NCBI GenBank assembly: GCA_031551255.1
Contig: JAVBNW010000015.1
Location: 1 to 20,182, forward strand
Reading direction: 5' to 3'
DNA: 20,182 nucleotides
Source: JAVBNW01 sp031551255
Lineage (GTDB): Bacteria > Bacillota > Clostridia > Christensenellales > UBA1750
Of the stretch, positions 4,405-12,780 are shown piece by piece. The translations under genes were made by a program, and so were the position numbers. The notes under the pieces are model-generated. The model was given only the letters and a program-made list of their open reading frames with translations. It had not been told where the DNA came from and searched no databases. The stretch's first letter is position 1, and the number at the start of each line of letters is the position of its first letter.

Positions 4405-6071
4405 GCTTTGTCCAAATCCACCGGAACCTCGGCCTCGCCCTTGCGGATCTTCACGCGCTGGATCTTGCCGGAGATGGTCTTGGGCAGCTCTTTTACAAAC
4501 TCCACGATGCGCGGATACTTATACGGCGCGGTGATGCGCTTGACGTGATCCTGCAGCTCTTTCTTGAGCGCTTCGCTCGCGTCGTAGCCGTTCGTCAGCA
4601 CGATGGTCGCCTTCACCACCTGGCCGCGGTCCGGATCGGGCACGGCGGTGATCGCGCATTCGAGCACCGCGGGGTGCTCCATCAACGCGCTCTCCACCTC
4701 GAACGGCCCGATGCGGTAGCCGGAGGACTTGATCACGTCGTCCGACCTTCCGACAAACCACAAATAGCCGTCCTCGTCGCGCCAAGCCATGTCGCCGGTG
4801 TGGTACACGCCGTCGTGCCACACCTTGTTGGTGAGCGCCTCGTCGCGGTAATAGCCCATAAACACGCCGGGCACCTGCCCAAGCTCCATGCGGATGCAGA
4901 TTTCGCCCTCTTCGCCCGGCTCCACCGGCTCGCCGTCTTCACTCAGCAGCAGCACGTCGTAGGCGGGGCTCGGCTTTCCCATCGAGCCCGGCCGTGGCTC
5001 GGAATACGGGGTGGTAATCACCAGTGGGGTGATCTCCGTCTGCCCATAGCATTCGCGCAGCACCAGGCCGGTCTTATCCCTGAACTGGTTGAAAACCTCG
5101 GGGTTTAAAGGCTCGCCGGCGGTGGTGGCGTACTCCAGCGCGCTTAGGTCGTACTGGGAAAGATCTTCCTTGATCATAAACCTGAACACCGTAGGAGGCG
5201 CGCAGAAGGATGTGACCTTGTGCTTGACGATCACATCGAGCATTTCCTTGGCGCTGAAGCGGTCGTGGTCGTACACAAACACCGCCGCGCCGCACAGCCA
5301 TTGGCCGAACAGCTTGCCCCACACGGCTTTGGCCCAACCGGTGTCAGCCACCGTCAGGTGCAGGCTGTGCTCGCCCAGGTTATGCCAATAGCGGGCTGTG
5401 GTAATGTGCCCGAGCGGATAGATAAAGTTATGCGCCACCATCTTGGGCATGCCGGTGGTGCCTGAGGTAAAGTACAGCATCATCATATCGAGGTTTTCGG
5501 TGACGCGCACGGGCTTATCGCCACTCTTATGCGCATCCAAGCCCTCGTCAAAACCCGTCCAGTCGCCCTTGGTGGCGCCCAGCTTGATGAGCTTTCGCAC
5601 GGTTTTCGATTCCGGCATCGCCTCCTCGACGGAATGCATCACCGCTTCGTCGTCCACGGACAATATGGCCGCCATGGAGGCCGCCTCGTTGCGGTATACG
5701 ATGTCCTTCTTCGTAAGCAGATGCGTTGCGGGCACGGCCACCGCGCCGATCTTCATCAGCCCCAGCACTGCAAACCAGAACTGGTAGCGACGCTTGAGGA
5801 TCAGCATCACGGGATCTCCCTTGCCAAGGCCAAGCGACGAAAAAAAGCGGGCCGCAGCATCGGAATACGCGGAAATCTCGGCGAAGGTGAACGTCTTTTC
5901 CTCGCCCTTGTCGTTGCACCACACGATGGCGCGCTTGCCCGAGTCGGTGCGAGCAAGCTCGTCTACGCAATCGAAGGCAAAATTGTAGTTGGCCGGCACG
6001 TCGATATGATAATTCGCCACGTAATCTTCGAAGCTATCGAAAGTTGCGCGGGCGTAACGTTCCATGAGCAT
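4401..6071 (-). CDS. AMP-forming acyl-CoA synthetase (medium-chain/acetyl-CoA synthetase-like)
   Basis: This 556-residue ANL-superfamily adenylating enzyme activates a carboxylic acid with ATP to an acyl-AMP and then transfers it to CoA. Motifs in order: P-loop YFTSGTTGMPK (200-210), TTAGE (316-320), YGQTE (342-346), HTGD (424-427), hinge GRSDDVIKSSGYRIGP (441-456), and the catalytic lysine Lys536 in PKTISGKIQR. The length and the tail KTISGKIQRVKIR are typical of the MACS/acetyl-CoA synthetase-like group. The acyl substrate (short or medium chain, or aromatic) cannot be read from sequence. The start has AGGAGG 8 bases upstream of ATG 6071. It lies 26 bases after an XRE-cupin regulator, with which it probably forms a two-gene operon. 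Confidence 0.93.
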   Translation of the reverse strand: MLMERYARATFDSFEDYVANYHIDVPANYNFAFDCVDELARTDSGKRAIVWCNDKGEEKTFTFAEISAYSDAAARFFSSLGLGKGDPVMLILKRRYQFWFAVLGLMKIGAVAVPATHLLTKKDIVYRNEAASMAAILSVDDEAVMHSVEEAMPESKTVRKLIKLGATKGDWTGFDEGLDAHKSGDKPVRVTENLDMMMLYFTSGTTGMPKMVAHNFIYPLGHITTARYWHNLGEHSLHLTVADTGWAKAVWGKLFGQWLCGAAVFVYDHDRFSAKEMLDVIVKHKVTSFCAPPTVFRFMIKEDLSQYDLSALEYATTAGEPLNPEVFNQFRDKTGLVLRECYGQTEITPLVITTPYSEPRPGSMGKPSPAYDVLLLSEDGEPVEPGEEGEICIRMELGQVPGVFMGYYRDEALTNKVWHDGVYHTGDMAWRDEDGYLWFVGRSDDVIKSSGYRIGPFEVESALMEHPAVLECAITAVPDPDRGQVVKATIVLTNGYDASEALKKELQDHVKRITAPYKYPRIVEFVKELPKTISGKIQRVKIRKGEAEVPVDLDKA

Positions 6072-6097
6072 ACGCTGGGCCTCCTAAAATGCTCGCG

Positions 6098-6652
6098 TCA
6101 CATGACGAACGCGAGGAATTTGGCGGGCTTGCCCCCCACCGCCTGCATGCCGTGCGGGTAGCCGGAGTTATAGTACACGCTGTCGCCGGGGTTGAGCAAA
6201 AGCTCTTTTCCATCGATCATGATGCGCAGCGTGCCCTCGATCACATAGTCGAATTCCTGCCCTTCGTGGCTGTAGCTGGCGCAGGGAGTTCCCTCCGGCA
6301 CCGGCTCCGTCGTCACCAGGAAGGGCTCGGCAATCTTTCCCGCCATGTTAAAGCCCAATGATTGGTACTTGTATTCCTTGCGGCGGTTCACACTCCTTCC
6401 CTTTCCGGCGCGCGTGAGGGTATAAACCTTCAGCTTCGGGTCGCCGCCGGTCAGCAGCGCCGAGAGCTCCACGCCGAATTTTCCGCCAAGGGCGAGAAGG
6501 AAGCTGATGGGGATATCCGTTTCGCCGCTCTCATACCTAGCAAACTGCTCGGTGGTTACGTTGACCTGCGGCGCGAGTTCTTCGATGGTCATGCCACAAA
6601 TCTCGCGCAGTTCTTTGACGCGCGCAGCGATTTCCATAATCTGATCGGACAT
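6098..6652 (-). CDS. XRE-family transcriptional regulator with C-terminal cupin sensor domain
   Basis: This 184-residue protein has two domains. Residues 7-65 form a helix-turn-helix of the XRE/Cro type (RVKELREICGMTIEELA, then VTTEQFARYESGETDIP). Residues 105-184 form a small-barrel cupin with SHEGQEFDYVIEGTL (128-142) and PGDSVYYNSGYPHGMQ (155-170); His129, Glu133 and His167 fit metal or ligand positions. Such proteins are usually local regulators whose cupin senses a metabolite. Here it lies 26 bases upstream of the acyl-CoA synthetase gene on the same strand and likely senses that enzyme's substrate or product. AGGAGG sits 8 bases before the ATG, and a strong promoter lies at 6684-6712. 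Confidence 0.93.
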   Translation of the reverse strand: MSDQIMEIAARVKELREICGMTIEELAPQVNVTTEQFARYESGETDIPISFLLALGGKFGVELSALLTGGDPKLKVYTLTRAGKGRSVNRRKEYKYQSLGFNMAGKIAEPFLVTTEPVPEGTPCASYSHEGQEFDYVIEGTLRIMIDGKELLLNPGDSVYYNSGYPHGMQAVGGKPAKFLAFVM

Positions 6653-6683
6653 AAATGTTTCCTCCTTGGCGCTTGATTAGCAC

Positions 6684-6712
6684 AGTATACATGATTTCGT
6701 TTTCGCTGACAA
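6684..6712 (-). promoter_or_regulatory. Strong sigma-A promoter of the XRE-cupin / acyl-CoA synthetase operon
   Basis: On the minus strand TTGTCA (6712-6707) and TATACT (6689-6684) are separated by exactly 17 bases, each one mismatch from consensus. Transcription would start near 6677, leaving a leader of about 25 bases. Confidence 0.75.
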
Positions 6713-6881
6713 TACGAACGCCGGCCTGCCTTATCGCCTAAAGCAGCCGTGCCCGGCGAAAAGGCGAAGCGCCGAAGTGAAACCTCTTTCCGCGAGGCCC
6801 GTTTGGGCTGTGCATATGGGCGCGGCCACTATGTCAACCCTATAATTTAACGTTTCATACATCCAAAACAAATGGCGGCCG

Positions 6882-8639
6882 TCAGGTTTCGTTATCATCC
6901 ATATACCGGCTCGCCATAAACTGCACCTTGCACAGGCGGCTATAGAGCCCGTCTTTAGCGAGCAACTCGTCGTGCGTGCCGCGCTCTACGATCTCGCCTT
7001 CTTCCAGCACCAAAATGCAATCCGCGCGCTTTACGGTAGAGAGCCTGTGGGCGATCACGAAGATCGTGCGCGTGCCCGCCAGCCGCTGAACCGCCGCCTG
7101 GATGTTGGCCTCGGTTTCCACATCCACCGCAGAGGTCGCCTCGTCAAGGATGAGCACGGGCGTCCTGCGCAGCACGGCGCGGGCGATCGCAAGCCTTTGC
7201 TTTTGCCCGCCCGAGAGCCTGACGCCGCGCTCGCCCACAGGCGTGTCGTAGCCGCTCGGCATATTTTCGATAAAGTCGTGCGCGCTGGCGATCTTGGCGG
7301 CGTTGACGATGTCATCCAACGTCGCCTCCTTCACCCCGTAGGCGATGTTGTCGGCCACGGTGCCGTTGAATAAAAACACATCTTGTAACACGAGCGAAAT
7401 CTGCGCGCGCAGCGATTTGACGGTGACGGAGCGCAGATCGTGGCCGTCCAGCGTCACGCGGCCTTCCACCGGGTCGTCAAACCGGTCGAGCAGATTGATC
7501 ATGGTCGTCTTTCCCACGCCCGTGGGGCCGACGAGGGCGATCATCTGCCCGGGCTCGGCCACAAAGCTGATGTGCCTAAGCAGCGGCTGGCCGTCCAAAT
7601 AGTGAAACGACACATCCTCAAACGCCACGCGTCCAAGCACCGGCTGGGGAATCGGCCGCGCGTCCGGCTCGTCCTTGATATCCGGCTCGCAATCTAAAAT
7701 GTCGAAGATGCGCACCGCGCCGGCAGCGGCGTTTTGCGCGTCCTCCACCACTCGCGTAAGAGTAGCAACCGGGGTGTAGAACAGCGTCAGATACAGAATA
7801 AAGCCTACGATTTCAGCGGTGGTAAGGTTGCCGCGCATCGCGAGCATACCCCCGAACAGCACCACGATCACCGTGCCGAGCTTCGTAATAAATTCCACCG
7901 TCGGGTGAAAGATCGAACTCATCTTCAGGGCGGCGACGTTCAGGGCCGCAAAGCGGTCGGCGCGCTTTTTGACATTGCGCTTTTCGCGGTTTTGCTGGTT
8001 GAACGCCTGGATTTCCTTCAGGCCCGATAAGTCGTCCTGCAAGATGGCGGAAAGCTCCGCCTCCGCCTGGCGCGATTCGTCAAACAGCGGGCGGATCTTT
8101 TTTGAAAACACCCAACCCGCCACCAGTAAAAGCGGCACGGGGATGAAGGTTAAGAGCGTAAGCATCGGGTTTTTAATCAGCAGCGCCACGGTGACGCTGA
8201 TGAGCACGAGGATGCTGCTGAGAAGATCGGGCACCGCATGGGCGATCAGCGTTTCGATCTTGTCGGTGTCGCTGATGATGCGGCTCATCAGCTGGCCCGT
8301 CTGCTTATCGTGGAAAAAGCGCAGCGAAAGCTTTTGCAAATGATCGAACATGATGACCCGAAGTTCGGGCACGAAGTTCCAAGCGGCCTTGTGGTTTAGA
8401 TAATTCTGCAAAAAGCGAAACACCGCGCTGAATACGTAGGCCACGATCAGGATGCCCGCATAGAAGAGCAATTGATCCATCGATACCCCGCCCGGGCTGT
8501 CCAGCTGCGCAATAAAACGGGATACGACCTCGGGAGTGACGAGGTTGAGCAGCGACAAAAGAATCATCGCTATGGTCGCAGCGGCGATCAAACCCCAGTA
8601 CGAACGCGCCATCAGCATGATTCGTTTCGCGTAGCTCAT
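6882..8639 (-). CDS. ABC exporter half-transporter (MsbA/MdlB-like)
   Basis: This 585-residue protein has an N-terminal six-helix membrane domain (about residues 15-300) fused to an ATPase domain. Walker A is GPTGVGKTT (371-379), the Q-loop is around Gln419 (LVLQD), the signature is LSGGQKQR (475-482), Walker B is VLILDE (495-500) with the catalytic Glu500, and the switch histidine is His531 (IAHR). All catalytic residues are intact. It would work as a homodimer, or with another half-transporter outside the window, and exports an unknown substrate (lipid, drug or peptide). The start at 8639 has GGAGGGG about 6 bases upstream. It is monocistronic, with a strong promoter at 8681-8710 and about 230 bases separating its stop from the next gene on that strand. 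Confidence 0.95.
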   Translation of the reverse strand: MSYAKRIMLMARSYWGLIAAATIAMILLSLLNLVTPEVVSRFIAQLDSPGGVSMDQLLFYAGILIVAYVFSAVFRFLQNYLNHKAAWNFVPELRVIMFDHLQKLSLRFFHDKQTGQLMSRIISDTDKIETLIAHAVPDLLSSILVLISVTVALLIKNPMLTLLTFIPVPLLLVAGWVFSKKIRPLFDESRQAEAELSAILQDDLSGLKEIQAFNQQNREKRNVKKRADRFAALNVAALKMSSIFHPTVEFITKLGTVIVVLFGGMLAMRGNLTTAEIVGFILYLTLFYTPVATLTRVVEDAQNAAAGAVRIFDILDCEPDIKDEPDARPIPQPVLGRVAFEDVSFHYLDGQPLLRHISFVAEPGQMIALVGPTGVGKTTMINLLDRFDDPVEGRVTLDGHDLRSVTVKSLRAQISLVLQDVFLFNGTVADNIAYGVKEATLDDIVNAAKIASAHDFIENMPSGYDTPVGERGVRLSGGQKQRLAIARAVLRRTPVLILDEATSAVDVETEANIQAAVQRLAGTRTIFVIAHRLSTVKRADCILVLEEGEIVERGTHDELLAKDGLYSRLCKVQFMASRYMDDNET

Positions 8640-8680
8640 ATGCGGCCCCTCCGTTTAAGAAACTTAATCCATCCCGCGTG

Positions 8681-8710
8681 ATTGTAGGATATGGAGGCGT
8701 CCATTGTCAA
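8681..8710 (-). promoter_or_regulatory. Sigma-A promoter of the ABC exporter gene
   Basis: On the minus strand a perfect TTGACA (8710-8705) is followed after 18 bases by TACAAT (8686-8681). The start would be near 8674, about 35 bases before the ATG at 8639. Confidence 0.72.
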
Positions 8711-8821
8711 CTCGCCGGTTTGCACTTCGCTCTATTCCCCGAAACCGCTGAGGCGATTTTGAGGATTGAGAACGACGAGGAAAGAATCGACGGAACGCGC
8801 ATTCTTCGCTTCACGGCAAGC

Positions 8822-9961
8822 TCAAATCATGGAAATCGAATGCGAGCGGTCCATGCCCGCGCGCTGCGCGCGCGGACAACAAAGCGCCCACAACTCCTGC
8901 GCGCGGACGTCGAGCGCGAGCATGGGGTCTTCGATCTGCGCAGGCAGCTTGGTCACCAACGGCAAAGACGAGGCCCTGTTAATCATCCCGAGCAATTCCA
9001 CAGATTCCTTGCGAAAGCCCAAGACGCGCGCATAGGTGGGCGGCGTGGGAAGAAGCGACGGCGAAACCTCAAGCACGATGTGCGCGAGCGCGCGGCCAAT
9101 GCGCGCGTGGGTGTAGCGCTTGCACTTGACGGCTCCCAACAGTTCTTGTATAGAACCCGCGCTATGCGCGGCCTTGATCATGCGGTTTTCAAGGCCTTCG
9201 CCCAACGCGTATGCTCCGGCGAGCGCTTCCGGGCGAAGATTCCTCAGCCGGTCGAGCGCAAGAGGGGCAAGGCGTTCCCAACCCGCCGGACCGCCCTGCC
9301 TCGCAAGCGCGGCAAGATAGGGCGCGTGCGCAAAGCCGGGCATGGAGCCCGCCACATCCATGCCGCGCCTCGTGGCATCGCGGATAGCCGACGCGCTGGC
9401 GAACGCGCCCATCTCTTCGCCGTCATGGGGTGCGGTGCGCGCGACGGCCAAGGGTTGCATATTGCTGTGGCAAGCTTTCAGAGCGCGCAGATACTCCACC
9501 CCCAGCATCGCGTTGGGCAGGCGCAGCGCGTCTCTGGGCGACGCGGCGTAGACGGCGCGCGGGTAGCTCTCCCCCCGCGCGAGCGCAGCATGGATTGCAT
9601 CGCTGTCTTCCCCACCCCCGAGCTCATCTTCAAGCGCCTCCAGCGCAAGTTCACTGCCAAAGCTAAGGTGCGTGCACACGCCGAGCCGACCTAACAAGCT
9701 TACCGCTCCGCGCGCAAAATCCGGCGCGGCGCGCAATGCCCACAGCGCGGGAAGCTCGATCACAACATCCGCTCCCGCGCTCAGCGCCGCCCGCGCGCGG
9801 GTCCACTTATCCACGATTGCCGGCTCGCCGCGCTGCGTAAAACTGCCGCTCATCGCGCAAACTACATACCGCGCGGCGGTTTTTTGCCGGGCTTCCCGAA
9901 GGTGGAGCGCGTGTCCGTTGTGAAAGGGGTTGTATTCACATATGATTGCGGTTATGTTCAA
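8822..9961 (-). CDS. tmcAL: tRNA(Met) cytidine acetate ligase (TmcAL)
   Basis: This is about 379 residues, the usual family length of about 390. The enzyme uses ATP and acetate to form N4-acetylcytidine at the wobble base C34 of elongator tRNA-Met. The N-terminus reads NITAIICEYNPFHNGH, containing the nucleotidyltransferase HxGH-type ATP motif (HNGH), followed by SGSFTQRGEPAI and later the SASAIR segment typical of the family. The start is taken as the TTG at 9961: it places the EYNPFHNGH motif at its normal position near residue 8 and has AAGGAG about 9-10 bases upstream. An ATG at 10015 would add 18 atypical basic residues and has no ribosome site. The gene is divergent from pta, and its translation start lies only 15 bases from the -35 of the pta promoter. 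Confidence 0.92.
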   Translation of the reverse strand: MNITAIICEYNPFHNGHALHLREARQKTAARYVVCAMSGSFTQRGEPAIVDKWTRARAALSAGADVVIELPALWALRAAPDFARGAVSLLGRLGVCTHLSFGSELALEALEDELGGGEDSDAIHAALARGESYPRAVYAASPRDALRLPNAMLGVEYLRALKACHSNMQPLAVARTAPHDGEEMGAFASASAIRDATRRGMDVAGSMPGFAHAPYLAALARQGGPAGWERLAPLALDRLRNLRPEALAGAYALGEGLENRMIKAAHSAGSIQELLGAVKCKRYTHARIGRALAHIVLEVSPSLLPTPPTYARVLGFRKESVELLGMINRASSLPLVTKLPAQIEDPMLALDVRAQELWALCCPRAQRAGMDRSHSISMI

Positions 9962-9975
9962 ACTGCGTAATCTCC

Positions 9976-10004
9976 TTTTCAAAAAGGGACGCTTCCGGTA
10001 TAAT
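9976..10004 (+). promoter_or_regulatory. Promoter of the pta-ackA operon
   Basis: TTTTCA (9976-9981) and a perfect TATAAT (9999-10004) are 17 bases apart, placing the transcript start near 10011 and the pta ATG 63 bases downstream. A second perfect -35 (TTGACA, 10009-10014) has only a weak -10-like TGTATA at 19 bases (10034-10039), so tandem promoters are possible but less sure. Confidence 0.65.
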
Positions 10005-10073
10005 GACCTTGACATATCTTACTACTACGCATCTGTATAGGAAAGAGCATAGCGATGGAAAGGGGTTTTGTCC

Positions 10074-11063
10074 ATGTCTTTAATGGAGAGCATCAAAGAA
10101 AAGGCAAAGGCCGATAAAAAGCGCATCGTGCTGGCGGAAGGATCCGAGGAGCGCACGCTGAACGCGGCAGAGGAAATTCTCAGGCAAGGGCTTTGTGAGC
10201 TGATTCTGCTCGGCAACCGGAATGCGATTCTGGAAAGCGGAAAAAAACTCGACGGGGCGACAGTTATCGACCCAAAAACCAGCCCCGACCTTCAAGAATA
10301 TGCCGATACCCTCTACCAGCTTCGCAAAGACAAGGGCGTTACCCCGGAAAAGGCACTTTCCCTCATGCAGGATGAGCTGTACTTCGGCACGATGATGATC
10401 TACAAAAAGAAGGCCGACGGCATGGTGGCCGGTGCGATTCATTCCACCGGCGATGTTTTGCGCCCGCCGCTTCAAATCATTAAAACGGCGCCGGGCATTT
10501 CGGTGGTCTCCTCTTGTTTTATCATGGAGTGCGAAAACACTTCCTACGGCGATAACGGCGTGCTGATCTTTGCAGACTGCGCGGTGAACCCCAACCCCAC
10601 CGCCGAGCAGCTTGCGGCCATCGCGGTGTCCTCCGCCGAGAGCGCCAGGGCGCTGGCCGGCATGCAGCCGCGGGTTGCGATGCTGTCGTTCTCGACGAAG
10701 GGCTCGGCCAAGCACGAGTTGGTGGACAAGGTAACCGAGGCGACCCGCCTGGCCGCGCAGCTTGCCCCCGATATGCTGCTGGACGGTGAATTGCAGGCGG
10801 ATGCGGCGCTGGTAGAGGCGGTAGGCCAGCTCAAATCCCCCGGAAGCCCGGTGGCGGGCAAAGCAAACGTGCTTATCTTCCCGGATCTGCAGGCCGGCAA
10901 CATCGGCTATAAGCTCGTACAGCGGCTCGCAGGCGCTGAGGCGATCGGCCCGATCATCCAGGGGCTACGCTACCCGGTCAACGATCTTTCGCGCGGCTGC
11001 TCGTGGGAAGATATCGTGGCCGTCAGCGCGATCACCGCCGTGCAGGCGCAGCTGAACGGGTAA
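10074..11063 (+). CDS. pta: Phosphate acetyltransferase (short, class I)
   Basis: This is 329 residues, the normal length of the short Pta form that lacks the N-terminal regulatory domains. It exchanges acetyl-CoA and phosphate for acetyl phosphate and CoA in the cytoplasm. Recognisable family segments are KKRIVLAEGSEERTLNAAEE near the N-terminus, MVAGAIHSTGDVLRPPLQII, SSCFIMEC, FADCAVNPNPTAEQLA, AMLSFSTKGSA and the C-terminal FPDLQAGNIGYKLVQRLAGA followed by GPIIQGL and NDLSRGC. The start is the ATG at 10074, with AAAGGGG 8 bases upstream. It forms an operon with ackA, 91 bases downstream; the pair turns acetyl-CoA into acetate with one ATP by substrate-level phosphorylation and can run in reverse to assimilate acetate. 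Confidence 0.97.
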   Translation: MSLMESIKEKAKADKKRIVLAEGSEERTLNAAEEILRQGLCELILLGNRNAILESGKKLDGATVIDPKTSPDLQEYADTLYQLRKDKGVTPEKALSLMQDELYFGTMMIYKKKADGMVAGAIHSTGDVLRPPLQIIKTAPGISVVSSCFIMECENTSYGDNGVLIFADCAVNPNPTAEQLAAIAVSSAESARALAGMQPRVAMLSFSTKGSAKHELVDKVTEATRLAAQLAPDMLLDGELQADAALVEAVGQLKSPGSPVAGKANVLIFPDLQAGNIGYKLVQRLAGAEAIGPIIQGLRYPVNDLSRGCSWEDIVAVSAITAVQAQLNG

Positions 11064-11154
11064 ACCCGCGCGCTGCGGCCGAATCTTTTTAGGCATTCTA
11101 AAGTCAACAGCGGGCATTACGAAATAGAGAAACGATAGGGAGAGGAGTCGCACC

Positions 11155-12345
11155 ATGAATGTACTGGTTATCAACGCAGGCTCGTCGAGCCTGAAGTATC
11201 AGCTGATCGACATGGCGGATGAATCGGTGATCGCCAAGGGAATCTGCGAGCGCATCGGCATCGAGGGCAGCTGCATCAAGCACAAGTCCGGCAAGGGTAA
11301 TGTAACGAAGGAAACCCCGATGGACGACCACATCGCCGCGATGCGCGTGCTGATCGACACGCTTACGGATAAAAACATCGGCGTAATCAGCGATATGTCC
11401 TCCATTCACGCAGTGGGGCACCGCGTCGTACACGGCGGAGAGGGCTTTTCCTCGTCCGTGCGCATCGACGATAAGGTGATGGAGGCGGTTCGCGAGAACA
11501 TACGCCTGGCCCCCTTGCACAACCCGGCGAATATACAGGGCATCGAGGCGTGCCGCGTGCTGATGCCCGGCATTCCGATGGTGGCGGTGTTCGATACCGC
11601 GTTTCACCAGACGATGCCCGAACACGCATACATGTACGGCCTCCCGTACGAATACTATACGCGCCTCAAAGTCCGCCGCTACGGCTTCCACGGCACGTCG
11701 CACGCCTTTGTGGCACAGCGCGCCGCCGAAATGCTGGGTAAACCGGTGGAAGAGCTTAAAATCGTCACCTGCCACCTGGGTAACGGCTGCTCGGTCGCGG
11801 CGGTGAAAAACGGCAAATCCATCGATACCTCCATGGGGCTTACGCCGCTGGAGGGCTTGGTGATGGGCACCCGCTCGGGCGATATCGACCCTGCGAGCAT
11901 CGAGTTCATCATGAAGGAAGAGGGCATTTCCATCGACGAGGTGACGGCCGTACTTAATAAGAAATCCGGCGTGGAAGGGCTGTCCGGCGTCGGGAGCGAC
12001 ATGCGCGATCTCACCGATGCGGTGAACGCGGGCAATAAACAGGCGATTATGGCGCAGGATGTCTACTGCTATCGCATCAAGAAGTACATCGGCGCGTATG
12101 CCGCGGCGATGGGCGGGCTGGATGCGGTGGTGTTCACCGCGGGCGTCGGCGAAAACGACGACGTCGTGCGCGAAAAATCCGTAGAGGGGCTTGAATTTCT
12201 GGGGCTTAAGATCAACAAAGAGCTCAACGAGGGAAGGCGGCTCGAGGTGGATCTATCCGCGCCCGGCTCCACCGCGAAGATTCTTTTGATCAACACCAAC
12301 GAAGAGCTGGCCATCGCGAGGGATACGGTTAAATTGTCGAAGTAA
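11155..12345 (+). CDS. ackA: Acetate kinase
   Basis: This is 396 residues, full family length (about 395-400). It interconverts acetyl phosphate plus ADP and acetate plus ATP. ASKHA-fold signatures are visible: NAGSSSLKYQL (residues 7-17), GHRVVHGGE, the AckA signature around FDTAFHQTMP, RYGFHGTSHAFV with the catalytic-site histidine, HLGNGCSVAAV (phosphate loop), GTRSGDIDPA and the C-terminal VFTAGVGEND. GGAGAGGAG precedes the ATG. It is the last gene of the pta operon and is followed 18 bases after its stop by an 18-bp hairpin. Nothing is unusual in the catalytic residues. Confidence 0.98.
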   Translation: MNVLVINAGSSSLKYQLIDMADESVIAKGICERIGIEGSCIKHKSGKGNVTKETPMDDHIAAMRVLIDTLTDKNIGVISDMSSIHAVGHRVVHGGEGFSSSVRIDDKVMEAVRENIRLAPLHNPANIQGIEACRVLMPGIPMVAVFDTAFHQTMPEHAYMYGLPYEYYTRLKVRRYGFHGTSHAFVAQRAAEMLGKPVEELKIVTCHLGNGCSVAAVKNGKSIDTSMGLTPLEGLVMGTRSGDIDPASIEFIMKEEGISIDEVTAVLNKKSGVEGLSGVGSDMRDLTDAVNAGNKQAIMAQDVYCYRIKKYIGAYAAAMGGLDAVVFTAGVGENDDVVREKSVEGLEFLGLKINKELNEGRRLEVDLSAPGSTAKILLINTNEELAIARDTVKLSK

Positions 12346-12362
12346 TATTGCCGGTTTACCGA

Positions 12363-12401
12363 ACGCAAATACCCCAGAGCAATGCTTTGGGGTATTTGCG
12401 T
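12363..12401 (+). terminator. Long hairpin at the end of the pta-ackA operon
   Basis: Positions 12363-12380 pair with 12384-12401 over 18 bases (one G-U) around a 3-base loop AAT, with the inner part AGC-aat-GCT. No T-run follows (CAAGGCG), so it may be an RNA-stabilising 3' hairpin, a Rho-linked site or a divergent terminator rather than a classical one. Confidence 0.55.
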
Positions 12402-12462
12402 CAAGGCGCCGACAAACTGCGATTTACCATCGCGCAATGCAAGTGCTTGACATGGCTCATGC

Positions 12463-12506
12463 ATGCCGGGTTGCTTGGAAGCATTGATGATGTGGCAATC
12501 CGGCAT
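12463..12506. repeat. 12-bp inverted repeat with ATGCCGG ends (copy E2)
   Basis: ATGCCGGGTTGC (12463-12474) pairs with GCAATCCGGCAT (12495-12506), all 12 positions, one as G-U. Its ends and arm pattern match the element at 961-1012, including the flanking ATGCATGCCGG. Confidence 0.55.
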
Positions 12507-12616
12507 CGCGCAAGAGAGGGCTGCGGAAAGGTCTCTCGCTTACAACCCCACATCTTGCGCCATTTCCGGTCGGATTTGCATACCAGCAGGTATGAGCCTA
12601 CGCACGCACAGCCTTG

Positions 12617-12780
12617 CAGTTCGCGAATACCCCCGGCCAATCTCCTAACGTCGATTGCCGTGGGTCGCTACTCCGCCCCACCAAACCTTCGGTTTGTCGG
12701 GGGCCCCGGCTCTTTCTACGCGGGGCCTCGGGAAAAACCGCATAATGCAGGGCCTTTTCGTTTCCTGCATCTTTCTTTGC
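12617..12780 (+). ncRNA. Structured intergenic element, copy B (candidate ncRNA or dispersed repeat)
   Basis: The minus strand of 12617-12668 repeats the core of copy A: AGCGACC, then CAATC (12657-12653) with GATTG (12642-12638) around the loop GACGTTAGGA, then GGGTATTCGCGAACTG. On the plus strand the region continues with hairpin GCCCC-ac-CAAACC-ttc-GGTTTG-tc-GGGGC (12675-12704), then H2, GGCCCCG (12702-12708) with CGGGGCC (12721-12727), whose loop shares CCGGCTCTTT with copy A. These two hairpins overlap by three bases, so they compete at the boundary. A terminator-like hairpin follows. Relative to H2 and the terminator the core is inverted compared with copy A. There is no credible reading frame. 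The class is not recognised. Confidence 0.45.
12745..12780 (+). terminator. Terminator-like hairpin closing structured element B
   Basis: ATGCAGG (12745-12751) pairs with CCTGCAT (12764-12770), followed by the T-rich CTTTCTTTGCCTTT. The sequence from TTTTCGTT through the T-rich tract to CAACGGTCTGA (about 12755-12806) matches 182-232 at roughly three of four positions with one gap, so both copies end alike. Confidence 0.45.

Noticed and set aside
6720..6881. TTGACA on the minus strand at about 6832-6837 as a promoter between the ABC exporter and XRE genes
   Set aside because: No -10-like hexamer lies at 16-19 bases and no gene starts downstream on that strand before the existing XRE promoter.
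8678..9694. Plus-strand open frame of 338 codons
   Set aside because: It lies opposite tmcAL, is arginine-rich and has no ribosome site or family motifs; it is a mirror of a GC-rich gene.
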